DNA of 64,000 bases from Podocnemis expansa (GCA_007922195.1 ML681971.1:22030386-22094385), one strand, 5' to 3'. Positions 25,346 to 39,191 are shown, counted from the stretch's first letter. Numbers and translations are program-made. Notes: generated by a model from the sequence alone, not told the origin.

Positions 25346-28300
25346 CTGGTTCAGGTTGCTCAGCTTCTGGGCATTGCTGTGTTTTCCCCTTTCTATCACA
25401 GAAGCTTTGCCACCCTTCTGTGGTGCTATTGCTGATGTGTGTGACTCATTTGGTTTCAACACTGGGTTGGGTTGTGGCTGGCCTGCTGTGACTGCAAGAG
25501 GTCAAACTGGTGGCTCTACCTCCATGTTACTGTCAGTCTGGCTCCCACTGTACCTCCTTCATTCTCATTAGTCCTCTTGGTGTACTGATCACTGACATCT
25601 TAGACCCTGCGGCTTCATCGCGGCTGACAAAAGCATTGCTTTCCTTGGCAGGCAGCACATGGTGATAGTATTTCCAAATCTTCCTGATCTCTGTTGGGTA
25701 GTAGCCTTCTATGACATCCTAAACTCCAGTCCACACAAATGACAGTGCTGTGGGAAAGTCTCCATTTTGATTCCTGCTCCAGGTTACTCACTGGAAACCA
25801 GTGAGTGCTAAGGCCTTTAGCACTCTGCTATTGACCAGCTAAACAGCAGAGTTGACAGGTTTCTAGAGGAAGTCAGCAGAACAGCAACTGATACATAGGA
25901 CTTATAGGTGGGTATGTGGATTGGAGAAGGAAAAGGATAGTGTCATGTAGCTCTTCCTTTTGCACCAGGCTTAGATTGAAAACAACCACCCGTCTTACCC
26001 TGAGCATGCGCCTCTTAAATATAGGAGCGGAAAAGCAATGGCTTGGTGCCTAATTCAGCCCACAGGCAAAACTTCAAGAAAAGGTGAAAATTCACCAGAC
26101 ACACTGGGTGATCAGAACATGTCCAGCTAGGTTGTAACAGAAGACACAGCTACAGCAAAACAAAGCAAATATTGACTGAAAAATCTGTGCATCCTATTCT
26201 CTGCCACATCTGTTGCATCCTCCCCATCTGAGACACAGGGTAAGACTTTATTGGAAAGGAGTGGCTCTGTCTGAGGAAATCTAGGAGCTACTCCAAAGTT
26301 TTAGTGAGGACTTCTGGGTTGTGGATGTGATATGAATTACAGATGCCATCCACCTTTCCCACATCTCTCTTGACCCTTACCTGGTACAGCATATGTTGGT
26401 AAAGATGGAGAGCACAAATTGTGTGTATAAGAAATTCGAAGGTTTATTAGACTGCAGTACTAGTACCGTGAAATGACCTGTGCAGGGCTGATTTCATGTG
26501 CCATTGGTTAGTAAATTGGACCCGAACCTCTGAAGGTACATGGAAAACGTGGTCTGATCAACAGGACTTACAAGTACAATAAAATCCCTAGCAGTAGAGG
26601 AAGTAAGTATGCCTGTCCTCCTTTAATGTTGAGTCATTAGACAGAGACCTGCATCAGATGGTTGCTGCCTTGGGTGGAAGGGGAGAATTGATAACACAAT
26701 ACCCAACCTCCTTGGCCTGATATTCAGAAATGACCTGTAGTTCACTCCACCCATACTGGAAAACAACAGTGTCCTGCCAACTCTTCTTTCACATCACCTG
26801 GATCTGATTCTGCCCACAGGGTATAACTGAGCAATTTGGCTTCCCTTTGTTTCCAATGGGAACTCCACTGGAAGATGTAGATCTTAAATTCCCTCTGATT
26901 TCCCTAAACCAAGTATCTCTAACCAGTGTTCTCCTTTTCCTGTGGTTGACATGACAGTTGGAAACTTTTAAATGAAACATGGATGATGAACAACTCCACC
27001 CCCCATTTACCTTAGTTCTCCTTTCTGGTATGAAACAATTTCAGGATTTTTGTTTGTTTCTGTTTTTGCTTTTTAAACCTGAGTCCTCTATTCATGTTTA
27101 TATTAAACAAGATTTTTCAAAAAGAACTACATGCCTTAAAAACACTTTTTTTCCTCATCAGAGAAGTCATTCATCATCATTGCTGCTGTTTCAAATCTGC
27201 CTTAAAATACATCTAGCTAATTTGGGTGCTAATATTTTAAGAAGGCAGATATTTAGCAGCTCATCATGGCTGAGTGAATCCTTAAAATATGGCTTTCTGC
27301 AAAGTGTTTAGTCTCCTAGCAATTATGAGAGTTTTCCTGTTACATTTGTTGGGTCTACAGCGAAGTGTGAGCTCTTGAAAAGCTTCCAAACACTTCTGTA
27401 AAATTTTGACAACCCGCTATTTTGTAGGCCAAGCACAAATAGGAGCCTGAGCAGTCTATACCTGTGTAGTATATTTACAGGGTAATGGATCAGTGGGCTG
27501 CTTTTTTGATACACATTTTCCTTATAGTCAGTTCTGTGGTCTGTGCGTAGTGTTAAATTGATATTCAGTGGATAGAAAATTACCTTGTTCTTCTATTAAA
27601 TACCCAGAATTACAAGGAAAGTAAATGAAACAGTTGCAACTGAATGTTTGGATGTATGAAAACCAACATCCCCAATCTTCTAAAGAGATTGGGGACTTAC
27701 TTATTTCTAGAAATCTGTTCAGTGGCGTTTTTTCTCTCTTACTTTCAGGACACCAGTAAAGCAAGTATTTTCTCATCCTCCAGCTATGATTTTTTAAGTA
27801 GCAGGTGAAAGATTTTACTCTGGATGCTGATGTACATGTATATATTATTAGTTGGGGTGTTAACAGCAACTTTTCACTAAATGATGTGTACAACACATAG
27901 TAGTGACATGCTGGAATCCATCAGGCACCCCACTAAGTAGGGATTTCCCTAACACCCCCCTCCCAGTTGTCAGCTAGTAACAGTTTTATACCAATTTAGT
28001 GACTGCCCTTACACCCCACCCCCAATTTCAAGTCCTCGGGAAGCTGCTGCCACTAAGCATGGGAAACTTGCCTTTGAAATCTTTCGAGTTACCATTTCAC
28101 TTACCATTGGAGGCAGTAAATAGCTAGGGGAACTCATGTTCCAGCCCCATCTTCATCTTGTTCAGCGCATAATGGTATCCTCTTCTAGTAAAGTACTGTT
28201 GGTTTTATTTATGTTTGCACAGAACAACTTCACTCTCAATCACAGGGTTACATTTTCCTGGTTGGGATTTCCATTCATCCCATCTGTTACGCAACTCATT

Positions 28301-28765
28301 CCAAAGTAGCTTCTCACTAGACATCATTTTAACAAGGGGAATTTTTTCCTTCTAACCCAGAGTCCTGTGCTCTGTGTGGGAGAGTGAATGTTTCCTTAGC
28401 TCTACTCCATTTCAGGTGTACCACAACAAATACCAAAAGACAATCTCAATAGACTCTCTCAGAGTTAGGGAGTCATCTAAGAAGTCTCTGCTTGAGGTGT
28501 TGTGTCATTCTCACCATCCTAAAGGGCTGTCCCAGCTGTGTAAATCAGTGGAGCTTTAGTGATGTACACCAGCTGAGGAGTTAGCCCATAAACTCAAGGT
28601 TGTGTTTTGTGAGGCTCACACACTTGCTTCCTCCGTCATCATCGACAGACATGGTAAACATCCGTGTCATGTGCCGGTCAGCTCCACTTCACCAGTACAT
28701 CATCCTTTCAAATACATTTTGAAGTAAGTGAAAATATTTGAGGCTTTGAATTGTCTCCCCCCTCC

Positions 28766-28788
28766 CCAACACACACACACACACACCC
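28766..28788. repeat. (AC)n microsatellite
   Basis: An uninterrupted acacacacacacacac run within the MSI2 intron. Confidence 0.9.
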
Positions 28789-29199
28789 TTCTCTTTGTAA
28801 AGCTGTTTCCTCCCTTACCTGTGTGGTAAAAGGAGATTTAAAAGTAAATAATAAAAATGACTGTGTCGTGTCATTGACACCATTGTTCGGATGGAGCAGG
28901 ACTGAGAACTCACTTACAGCTCAGTGTTGTTATTTTTTAAGGTTTGCCACAAGCCATCTCTTGTGACCTTTAGCTGATGGTTGGACTGTTTAGGGTTATT
29001 TGTTTATCTATCCTGCACAGAGTTATTTTTTTCCTCCTGGCATGTTTTGTTTCTAAGGAATGCATGTCCTAGATCTTTCTCTGCAAAGGCCCTGTTCACA
29101 TTCTTTGCAAATCAGAATGAAGACCATTTAAAATGGTTTCTTTCGCTCCCGTGGGCCTGGTAGAGGCCCATGGATTTGCTCAACTGGGCAAACCGGGTT

Positions 29200-29780
29200 T
29201 TCTGTGTGACTTGGCAATAAAACCTGTATCCATTTAATTGAACCAGAAAAAAAGTGCACGAGTCAAAGATAATAGAAGGCTTTTGAATATCTCAGCTGGA
29301 TATTTTTCTTGCTGAGTGAGAAGGCCAAATGTTATCTTGACATTTAATCTTTAATATTAAAAAATGATGGTTTGTTTGCCAGCATGTTCCAAAATAATCT
29401 GTTTACTCGCTATTGCCTTATTTTTTTTCACTTGCTGAATTAGATGACCTACTTACTTTCCCATTACGAGTCACATTGTACAGTGTATTTTGTAAAATGG
29501 ACCTTCCCACCATTGCAAAGCCATTGGTTGCCATTTTACTTTTGCTAGTTAATTGATCCACTTGCGACGCATTTAACTCTAGCTGATACTGCCCAGTGAA
29601 AGCATAATGGGAAATCCTGAATGATCATGTCACTATGGACTTAAGTCTCCTGCAGCATTTGATGCTGAAGGCTATGTTGGCTGTATCAACTTTGCATATA
29701 AATTGCTGTAATTTTTAGTAATCTGATCCCAAGCTCATTTTGTTCACTGCAAAGATTCTTAGTGTAGGGCGATCATCTTT
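29200..29780. promoter_or_regulatory. Candidate conserved non-coding element
   Basis: About 580 repeat-free bases with many lineage-factor-like motifs (agttaattgatcc, tgatcatgtcac, ttgcatataaatt, tgtttact). There is no open frame and no splice signals. It looks like other conserved intronic blocks, but conservation cannot be measured from one sequence. Confidence 0.3.
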
Positions 29781-30129
29781 TTTGGGGTCTCTCTTGACAG
29801 ATGAATAGGACTTGCTCAGTCTTCGATTTCATTAGCAATAGAAACCTGCAATTGATCAACTCAGTACTTAACTGTGGATTACAGGGAAAGCGCGATCACA
29901 AATGCTATGCTTTATTCACCCTTGTTTAACTCCTAAATGAATGAGAGGCCAAAACTCTGGAGCTCTGTACAGTTTAAAATTTTAGGGAAATTTGTAGCTA
30001 CTTTATGCTAATAATTCAGAAATAATGATAAGGTTGGATATGATTGTGCAGTATTTAATTTCACTTTTTGGTCTGCCTCTCTAACTAGTGAGAACAGTTT
30101 GTGCTATTAGAACTGAGGAGGGAAAAGCG

Positions 30130-30330
30130 AGGAGTCTTGTGGCACTTAAAGACCAACAGATTTATTTATTGCATGAGCTTTCGTGCAAGAAAATCCCACT
30201 TTCTCTTCCAAGTGTCTGATGAAGTGGGATTTTTCTCCCACGAAAGCTCATGCAATAAATGAATCTGTTAGTCTTTAAGTGCCACAAGAATCCTTTCTTT
30301 TTTTTCTTTACTAGACTAACACGGCTGCCC
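30130..30330 (+). mobile_element. Foldback (palindromic) MITE-like element
   Basis: The left arm 'aggagtcttgtggcacttaaag...caacagatttatttattgcatgagctttcgtg' and the right arm 'cacgaaagctcatgcaataaatgaatctgttagtctttaagtgccacaagaatcc' are inverted copies about 70 bases long around a short centre. A tail 'actagactaacacggctgccc' follows. Related partial copies lie at 1573-1710 and 44833-45125. I recognise it as a common dispersed sauropsid repeat but cannot name the family. Confidence 0.8.
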
Positions 30331-31756
30331 CTTTGGAACTTAGAATTGAGGACAGGTCTTTTCAGATCATGGTTTGGATTCCATCTGGTATACTTAGGGG
30401 TTTTTTTCAAAAGATGTTTTTAGTTGCCTGCCTCTTCACCACTGATAGCTAAAACCAAGCTTCTTTAGATGTTACAAATAGAGTGATAACTAAAGTTTAT
30501 TTAATAAGGACTTGCCAGAGTATAGAGCTTCTTGATTTATTTGTCCTTTCACTGTACTTATTTGCAAGCAACTTGCTCAATCTAATCTAATTAAGCAAGG
30601 GACCTTGAAACCAAGTGTGAATAGTTTAAAATACATGTCTATCCAGATTTCAAGGGGGTGCCGTGGGAGAACAACATGGGCTATAAAGGCAATCTTTATA
30701 TGCTTCTGTGACATAGGTTTATCTTGTAGCAAGCTATTTCCATTTCAGTCTTCCTAGCCTGCTAACATTTCTCTTTTCATTGAAGTCTTTTACTCATAAA
30801 TTTTGCATTCCACAGTGACTGTGAACTATGCCAAATCTGATCATCTAACATGCTTTAAGATCTAAATTTATCCTTTGGCATTGTTTTTCTGACTTAAAAA
30901 TTAAATTTTCTTTTATTTCCACTTAAGGAGGTGAGTGTCATACATCCCTATGGATTTTTTTTTGGTTTTTGTTTTTTTGATTTTTTTTTTTTAATCTTTA
31001 TTTATTTTGTGTAGTTTTGGTGATAGAGAGAGGTCCTTGCTCTCCAAAGCTAAAGGGAAAAAAAAAACAAACAACTCCTGTGTAACAATCAAAAGCAAAA
31101 GTTACTCCAAAATGTTCCATTTCATACCATTTTAAAAAACCAAAGAAACCTTCTGAGCATTGAATTCTTTATGTAGCTTACAGCTAAAAGGGTGGAGGCT
31201 GGGTTTTTTAATTATTGAATGGATCCAAAAATGATTTTACTAGTTGTGATTTGCTTTACTCGCTGTCAACGTTTTAATATCAATATTAACACAATGTGTA
31301 GTCTAAAACTAGTTCCTTTGTAGTTTGCATGGGATGTGAATGCTGTTTCGACGTGCCCAGATTTAGAAAACTTGTTACTACTGCATGAGCATCAAATCAA
31401 ATGTTGAAAAATATCTATATAGTTTGTGATAATTTGGTGAAAATGAGCACCTCCAGTCTCTGGTTGCAGTAGTGTGGTGAATGATTGTTTTTTTTTTAAT
31501 ATATATATAGCTATATATATTTGGAGCGCCAAGCTTCTTCGTAGTATGGGCTGACTATGACTCAGTACTTGCTCTCCTATCGCATGGCCTTGGTTAAGTG
31601 TTAGAAGTTGGACCTAGGCTGTTTATTCTAGTGTTTGGCTTTGTAATAACCATGCATGCTAGGTTTCTGCCCTCATACCTAGCTTTATTCTCTGCACACC
31701 AGTCTTGAATAGCTACAGTGCTCAACCGAATTTCGGCGCACCTGCTTCCCCAGCAG

Positions 31757-31911
31757 GCTCCAATCCAGCCCGGCCAGGAGGATTTCCAGGGGCGAACAGC
31801 CCAGGTCCAGTCGCAGACCTCTACGGTACAGCCAGTCAGGACTCCGGTGTCGGTAATTACATAAGTGCTGCCAGTCCTCAGCCAGGCTCTGGCTTTGGCC
31901 ATGGAATCGCT
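31757..31911 (+). CDS. MSI2: MSI2 coding exon (SNPARPGG...GFGHGIA)
   Basis: This is the penultimate visible coding exon. The codon split with the previous exon gives Gly, then the frame reads [20 protein letters not shown], then [20 protein letters not shown] and [11 protein letters not shown], matching vertebrate Musashi-2 nearly residue for residue. The donor is atcgct|gtaagt after 31911, phase 0. The acceptor is a tandem cagcag: use of the distal AG (exon from 31757) gives the usual SGSNP, while the proximal AG (exon from 31754) would insert one Ala (SAGSNP) in frame. The exon joins equally well to 1053, 1110 or 20631, all phase 1. Confidence 0.95.
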
Positions 31912-33458
31912 GTAAGTAACCATGTCTTCTCTCCACACTAGTAACTGGAATTCAGTTCGGGGGGGTTAAATTAAAAATAAATTGGGAGGTGTGCTACTCA
32001 CTCAGCCTTTTACCAGTTGGTGATGGCATTTTAGCTAACTTGCTGAATTTACTAACAGACTTGTTTCGAAACGGCACATGCCACCGCCCTGTCATTTCAA
32101 TTATACGCTGAATTGAAAACGTTTGTGACCCCCCCACACTCCATTATAGATTTGACATACTTTGAACTGTAATGTTTAAAAAAAAATGCTTGCAGTTTCT
32201 GTTCATTTTAAATGTCTCTATTTTTGTAGAACAAATATTTTAGTATGACACAGCAAATAATACATAGTGCCCCGAGTCTTTATCTCTACTGAAAAGAAAG
32301 TGGCCCTTTGCTTTAGCATCTCCAGTTCAAAGCACATGAGTTGTCCTACTCATGTCAGTATGAGTATTCATATGCTTAAAGTTAAGTATATGCACAAGTG
32401 TTTGCAGAATTCTGGTCCTAAGTCTGTAACTGGTAAAGGAAAGTTTGCCTGAGATGATGTTTAATAACTAGTTTATTGCTAACATTTCTTGAAATTGAAA
32501 GGTTACAAGTAAGTCCCTAATATTATTTTTCTGAAGTTAATGGGAAATATTTTCATGGTTCTGTCATCTAACTAATATAGCCAATGAAAATTTATTTAAC
32601 AAACTTGCATGCTGTTTTTCAGATTGTGTTGTTTTACTGCTGTGTGTTAGCATGAATGTGTTTGAATCTGTTTAGTGGCTGCAGTCTTTGAAATGGGTAA
32701 TCACCACCCAAAAGTGGTTTTGTTTTTTTGTTTTTTTTAAAGCAAACAATGAAATTTTTCATTGTGTGTTTTCCACCTGATAAATTAAAATGTCGAATGT
32801 ATAGAGAAGTCAAAACTAAATAAGAGACTAATGCTAACATTCTAGCTAGACTGGTTGTGGGGTGGGGGGGGGGGAATGTAGTGCAGACAAAGTTAATGAA
32901 ATCAACTAATGTGGATTTTACTGTGTTTTTTAAATATCTACTTGTGCCCTAATGTTCTGAATTCTTGTTGAATTCCATCTATCACTACATAAAACACCCA
33001 TCATTTCGCCTGTTTGTTCTTGAAAACTTGTGCGCTTTGACCTCCCTGATGTCTTTGATTTTCAAATAATACAAAATTTGGCATCTTGTTTTGTCTGCAC
33101 TGGCATTTTTTAAGAAAGTATTTTCAGTCTGATATGCTAGTTGGCAGCCTCTTAATTCCTCCTCTTCGCCAATAACCTTAGCAAGAACATGGGGGTCTTT
33201 TTTTAACATTGTCTATTTACTAATCCTGATTTAAAAAAAAAAAATACAGCTTAGTTTTGTAAGAGGGGGAGTTGAGAAGATTACAGTCTTGGAACGGTAA
33301 GATTAGAATTCAAGATAACAGTGACAAGCGAACAGCTATCTTAAATACATATTCATGCTGGCAACACAGTCTTTCAAGTCCTTTGCTAATTATTTGCCAA
33401 AAAAATAATCGTTCCCATGTATCTAGCACTGATGACCTTAATGATTGTACAATTTTAG
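31912..33458 (+). other. MSI2: MSI2 last coding intron
   Basis: This is a 1.5 kb intron between the donor gtaagt at 31912 and the acceptor 'ttgtacaattttag' at 33458. It is AT-rich. A G-run occurs at about 32860-32873 and no repeats of note are seen. Confidence 0.88.
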
Positions 33459-33500
33459 GGACCTTTGATTGCAACGGCTTTTACAAATGGATACCATTGA
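33459..33500 (+). CDS. MSI2: MSI2 terminal coding segment and stop codon
   Basis: After the acceptor aattttag, the frame reads GPLIATAFTNGYH followed by TGA at 33498-33500. This is the invariant Musashi C-terminus. The previous exon ends at phase 0, so the join ...GHGIA|GPLIATAFTNGYH is exact and matches human Musashi-2. It establishes that the gene runs left to right and that everything downstream to about 40,200 is its 3' untranslated region. Confidence 0.96.
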   Translation, partial: GPLIATAFTNGYH

Positions 33501-36500
33501 AACGTTACACATGGTTGATTGCCATCTCACTTGGAGGTATTACACTATATACCATTTGTATTTTGTGCTAACCTACTATTTCCCATCTCTATATTCTTTA
33601 AATGAAGAAACACCTTTTGATCTTCACTTTTTTTTTTTCTTGGTCTGTAATCATTCATTTTTGCCATTTGTTTATTTTAAAATCAATCTTCTGGGTTGGA
33701 AACTGGAAGAGAATAAGGAGCTAGAACCCAACAGAGTAGTGCTTTTACATTTATTAAGCTAAGAGCAGTCATCTGGATTTTTTAAAACCCAAAGGAATAA
33801 AAGATGTTTCCAGAAGCCTTTGGGGAAAGAAATGAAAAAGTGTCAGTAGCCTGCACTGATATGAGGATTATGGATTTAATATGAATGTGGTTTTCTAGAA
33901 ATAATTGCAAAGAAAACCATAATTCATAATTAAGTAGTGTACTAAATATGGCAACTAAACAATAATATAGTCACTAATAACCATGGAGCAATTATTTAGA
34001 TTAAAAATGAAACCTAAACAAATCAAATTAAAGACACTACCTTAGTGTTTGGATCACTGCCAGTTTCCTACCCTTTTAACTGAGCTTGAGTTAATTACAC
34101 GTTTAAAAAAAACTGTTTGGCCTTTTGGTGTATTCATTTTTGCAAATGAATATTCTTATACTGCTAATAATGTAAATTAAAAAGTCAGTCAATAGAAAAC
34201 AAAAGTTACACCCATTAAACCACACATTCACCTTTATAGTTTACTTTAAATGTCAAATTTTATTTCTATTGAGTCTCAGCTAGGAATACATTTGATCAAT
34301 AGAACATTTTAAATGCCAAATAAATCTATGGAATTAAAAGCATAGGTACAGAGGGAAGGGGATTGTCACAGTACGTGTGGAGGGTGCAAAAATGTATTTG
34401 TATTTACCACTGTATGCAACCCCTCCACCCCAACCCTACCTAGAAAACCAAAGCTACCACCCCCCCCTTATGCATCTAGCCACCATCACCCCACAAAAGA
34501 CCCATCATTTCTGGGCTGGATGACTTCTGTATCTAGTAGACAGATTCTGTCTGACTGCTACTATGTTATGATCTCCTGTAGTGGATTACAAGAAATGATT
34601 GTGTGCATCTCTTGTATTTTAACATACATATGTATTTAACATTTCTAAGAATGTTTCCTAGACTAATTTGCTCCAGAAAATACAATTTTTAGGGGGAGAG
34701 TAAAATGTGCAGTCATTTTTAATCCTAGTTTGTTTTTTGGTTAATGTAACAGCGTATCTGCACACATCACCCAGTTGATTTGTGATGCATCACTATTAGT
34801 GTGTCGGTATCCTTTGTAAAGACAAGAGGCAGAGCTCAAAGCATGTCGAGAATTGTCACAAAACATAGTAGCTGAAACTAATAACACCATAAGACAGGAA
34901 GAACCAACAAAATTAATACGTGACAAGGCCTTAAACCTACCACAGTACATCAAGCTGTAACCATTCTAGACTAGCCAGTGTCCCAAGTGCAACCATTAAT
35001 GACTTTAACCAGAAACTATGATTAACCCTGCTCACTAGTAATGGAAGTAATTAATGATCCCTGTTATTAATTTCTCAAGAATTACTAATTTAAACATTTG
35101 TAAGTTTGCTCTTCCAACTCTGGGCAGTCTCCACTGTCCAGTTTGCAAGGGTCTGCTGATACAAGCACAGCACATTCTGCAAAGCAAAAATCTTCTCTTG
35201 GTAGGTGTCCACCCTTTGTAGGTCCACCCATCCTGCACTCTTAAGTGTGAAAGCTTGTAGGTCTGCTAGTGAGCATTTCAAAATTGCACAGCTCCCATAC
35301 TTTGACACTTTTCCATGCATTTTGCCAGCATCACCTGTCATGTGTAGAAACTGAATAGGTCATGTGAGGCTATTTCTGTTCCTCTTTTTGTGTTGAAGGG
35401 GTATTATCTTTCTCCATACTACCTGTATTGACAGTGAGCCTGAGACTGAGAGGTTCTGAGCATCCACTGACTTCAACACAAGCTACTGGTCCTCAGCACC
35501 TCCCTGGGTCAGGTCTATTGTACATCACATTTCTGTGGCTGGCACTAATTGCACCAAATAAACAGAGACCTGCCCAGGAATTCCATGGAGCTATGTAGGT
35601 ACATCATAAACCCCATATGGAACACCACTAGATTTGGGAACTTCTTTTATGCTCAAAAAGCTGCTTTATGTTACATATTCTTTTTATCCTTTACAGAGTA
35701 TATCTGGATGTCCAGGGAAGACAGGGCGAAGTTTCTGAATGGTCTCACATTCCAGGTGATATCATCAGACTTGGAGCACTACATCATCACAATAACGGAA
35801 ACAAACTGGAGGTGGCACTCTACGGACTTAAGTTTAAACTCTCATCATCTCATGAATCTGCTGTATTATAAAAACAACAGCTTTTAAAATATGTATATAT
35901 AATCCATTTCTCTTTTGTTTTACCCCCCCCCTTTAAATCTATTTGAATCACATTTTCGTAGCATTTGATATACTCTCGTAGTCATGTAGTTCTAATTTGT
36001 GTATGTAGTAAAAGCCTAATCATAGTGTAACTGTTTATATTAAGGGGTTTTCTTTTTTTTTTCCCCCCTCCCTCCGGTCCTTTTTCCTTTTGTTTTATGT
36101 AGTTGTTGCTTGAAGGATGCTGAGACGGTAACGTGAGTCTCGGTCTTTTGGTACCAATTCTGGAACTGTAAAAACTTTTCAGGTGCAATTTTAGCACACA
36201 CTGAATTAGAAGTAGAGCAAGTGCAGCGGGTGGCCTGAAGTCAAGTTTCTAGTTTGTGTTGTATGGGAGGTGAGAGGGTAGTTGAGTAGCAGGATCTCTA
36301 GCCGTTCTTTTATTTGTGACGTCTTTGTTAACCTAATTATATCTATTTTCGGCAATAAGGTAAGGACTGCAAAATTTGTGTGTCCTTTTTCTATAAGTGC
36401 TTTTTTTTGGTTGAAAGAGGTGATATAAGGTTTTTTGAAATTGTGAATTCTGAAGAAAAAAGCTGTAAATACAATTCCATTAACTACATATAAACTATTA

Positions 36501-37723
36501 AGAAAGAGAAATACAAAATATTTTTGTGATGGAGTCAGTCTAAGGCAGTTTCTTGACTAAATCGAAGAAAAAAAGATTGTTTTAAATGTTTAGATCAACT
36601 GCCAGAGCTGGCCCATAAGAGTTAGATTAACACTGTTTAGCTTGCTCTGTAGGCGTGTTAGACCTTACAACTGTACTGGTGTCATACCAGCATATTAACT
36701 AGTCAGATGTGCACAGCTTAAAAGGTAACATTCTAGTTCTATTTTTTTAATTTAAGAACTGCTTTTTCCCAAGACTGAAAAAAAGCTACAATTTTAATAT
36801 TTAAAGTATTTAAAGTTTGAAGCACACCTTTTTATTAGTCATTACTTTAAATTAGATTGACTTGCTGTCCAGTCATTTCAGCTGCTCTGCTGTCCTAGAG
36901 AGCTGTGACAGAGAACAGGCTCCTCTTCTCTGTCGGCCATGCCGTAGGAAGAGCAGCGTTCTACCTTTTATCCATTATTTTCATTATTAAGAAATTAGGA
37001 AAGCAACTTTTTTTTTGTTTTGTTGTTTGGAATACCTCAGTGCTACAAGGATCACCCTAGAAGTGACAGAAGATTTTAATTTATTGTAGATGTAAACAGA
37101 ATGAAAAAAATATAAAAAAGTATAAACATCATTGCACTGTGACTGGTAGGGGGAAAACTGACAGTTTCCTATTTGCACATGTTTAATATTTGGCTGTTAT
37201 GTATACGGTCCTCTGTTGGGGGAGGAAACTTATGAAGGATATTTTTTAATTTAATTTTTTTAATATTGGTAAATAGGCCTGCAACAGCAAAATAGAAGTA
37301 CAATATGGTAGGTGGCATTAAGAACATACTGTTGTGTGGATATATTTCTTCTTTTTTTAACGTAATATTGACAAGTTTTATTAATATTTTTTTAAATTGT
37401 TACGTTTATAAATTTGGTACTTTAGGTACAGCCAGTATAAGACACTGAATGCGACATTTGTTAAAAAGAGCTGCTGCACTCCTATTTTTGTAAATTTTAC
37501 TAACAAGTAGACTAACGTAGACGTTCAATAGACAAGGTAGAGCAAGGCATCTTTAACAGAAAACAAGGCACCATCATGCTAACTGAAAGGAAAAGAACCT
37601 TGTTTTTTAAAAACAAAAATCATGCTTTTTTTGTGTACTAGTTTGGGTTTTTTTTCTTATTTCAGAACAACCAGGTTTAAGCAAAATGCTGGACGCTTTT
37701 TAAATATTGAGACTTGATCAAGT

Positions 37724-37752
37724 AATAAAATAACAGTTCTTTAAAAAATAAA
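37724..37752 (+). terminator. MSI2: Candidate proximal poly(A) signals
   Basis: AATAAA occurs at 37724-37729 and 37747-37752 in an A-rich stretch. The downstream GT-rich element is weak, so use is uncertain. Confidence 0.35.
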
Positions 37753-39185
37753 AATAATAATTAAAAAAAAAACCAAATTCCCTGAGATCCAGTGTATAAG
37801 TCAGGGAATTTTTTATTAATATTTTGTCAATGTTGATGACGTACTGTACTACCATTTGTTTTTCCTCTCCATTCCCTATCACCTCATAGAATATTCTTTG
37901 TTGATCATTGTTGTATGTTAATAGTGTATAAAATGGCTATCTTGTAAGAGTGCTGTCCTGATGCTAGTGTAGTGAATTTCCCCCCTCCTCTTTCTCTCTT
38001 CCTCTTCTAGTACATATTGGTAGGTGTATTGTAATTAAGGTTAAAAATTTAGATGTAGTTATTCAGATTTAGGACCAGTAAGGATAGATCTTTCTCTTAT
38101 TTAAGAAAAATTGCTAATAAGTTTGGGTGTTTTTTTCCCCCCGTCTTCTCAGTTTATTTTTTGCTGATCTGATGTGGTTTCAACTAACCAAAGGTCTCAC
38201 AATGTTAAAAATGCTGGTGAACTCTTAAGGCATTTTGTAGATCCCCACCCTTGACTTTAAAGAGGGGGTGTGCCATACTACCTTAAATGCTAATGCTAGA
38301 TATGCAAACCTGGATTTTTTTAATTTATTTTTTAAGAGGGAGGCATGGTATAATAAAATGATTTTACTAAGAGAAAAAATATTTTTTTAAGAATGCAAAG
38401 AAGAAATTGATAAATCTGTGTGAATATGTTTTAGATGTTTATATACTTTTTGAAAAGTCCCAGTGGCCCATAGCACAAATATCATGGAACCTGATATGTT
38501 TTGATGTGGCTGCCTAGACTAAGGTTCACTTTAGTCCCCCACTCATCTAGAAGTCCATTTTGAAGGGTTTTCTTCGTAAATTCTCGGTTCAGCACCATCT
38601 TTATTTTAGTCAAGCCCAGTGGTGACTGCACAGCCACAATGGATCTTGCTCTTTTGCTTCAGAATATCCATTTAGAACGGTTAGGCCTGGAGCACCCAAA
38701 AAAAGAAAGACCCCTGCCTAGTTGGACAAATGGGCAACAAAAATCACCCCCTGCTCCTCCATGGACCACACTAGCAACATGGAGATGGGTTAGGAAAATT
38801 TAGTTCATAAGGTTAACTACCCTCCTCTCCCCCACCCAAAAACAGTCATTTGTGATTGACTTGATTAAAATGAAGACTGAACTAGCTGTCCTTTTTGTTT
38901 TCTATACTTCATAATGTTCATTTCAATTTGAATTTGTAGCTTGGACTTTAAGGTAGCATGGCTCTGGTGCTGTAATTTTATTTTCATTGTACAGCTGGTG
39001 AATGTTACACATCTTGCTAGACTAGTTTAAATCATTGGGTAATTATGACCTGAAAGGTGTTCGGATGTGTTCCCCCCGCGCTATAAAACCTATTTTTGAT
39101 CTTTAGTGTGAATGAGGGCTAGTGACTTCAGCCACAGACACCATCCTGTTTCATTCTGCCATTCACTCAATGCAACATAATCTAT

Positions 39186-39191
39186 AATAAA
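39186..39191 (+). terminator. MSI2: Candidate intermediate poly(A) signal
   Basis: An AATAAA followed by 'gcaatattgtttactacatttttattg', a modest T-rich downstream region. It would produce a 3'UTR about 1 kb shorter than the distal site. Confidence 0.4.

Larger units (their letters stand above)
20632..31756 (+). other. MSI2: MSI2 intron, about 11 kb
   Basis: This intron contains one minus-strand SINE, a long hAT-derived repeat, a MIR/L2-like repeat, a foldback MITE, an (AC)n run at about 28770-28786 and one candidate conserved block. It ends in 'cctgcttccccagcag'. Otherwise it is unremarkable AT-rich sequence, with a T-rich stretch at 30950-31010 and alternating TA at 31500-31520. Confidence 0.8.

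Noticed and set aside
35549..35887. A 112-codon frame as a separate gene
   Set aside because: It lies inside the MSI2 3'UTR and has no known domain or splice support.
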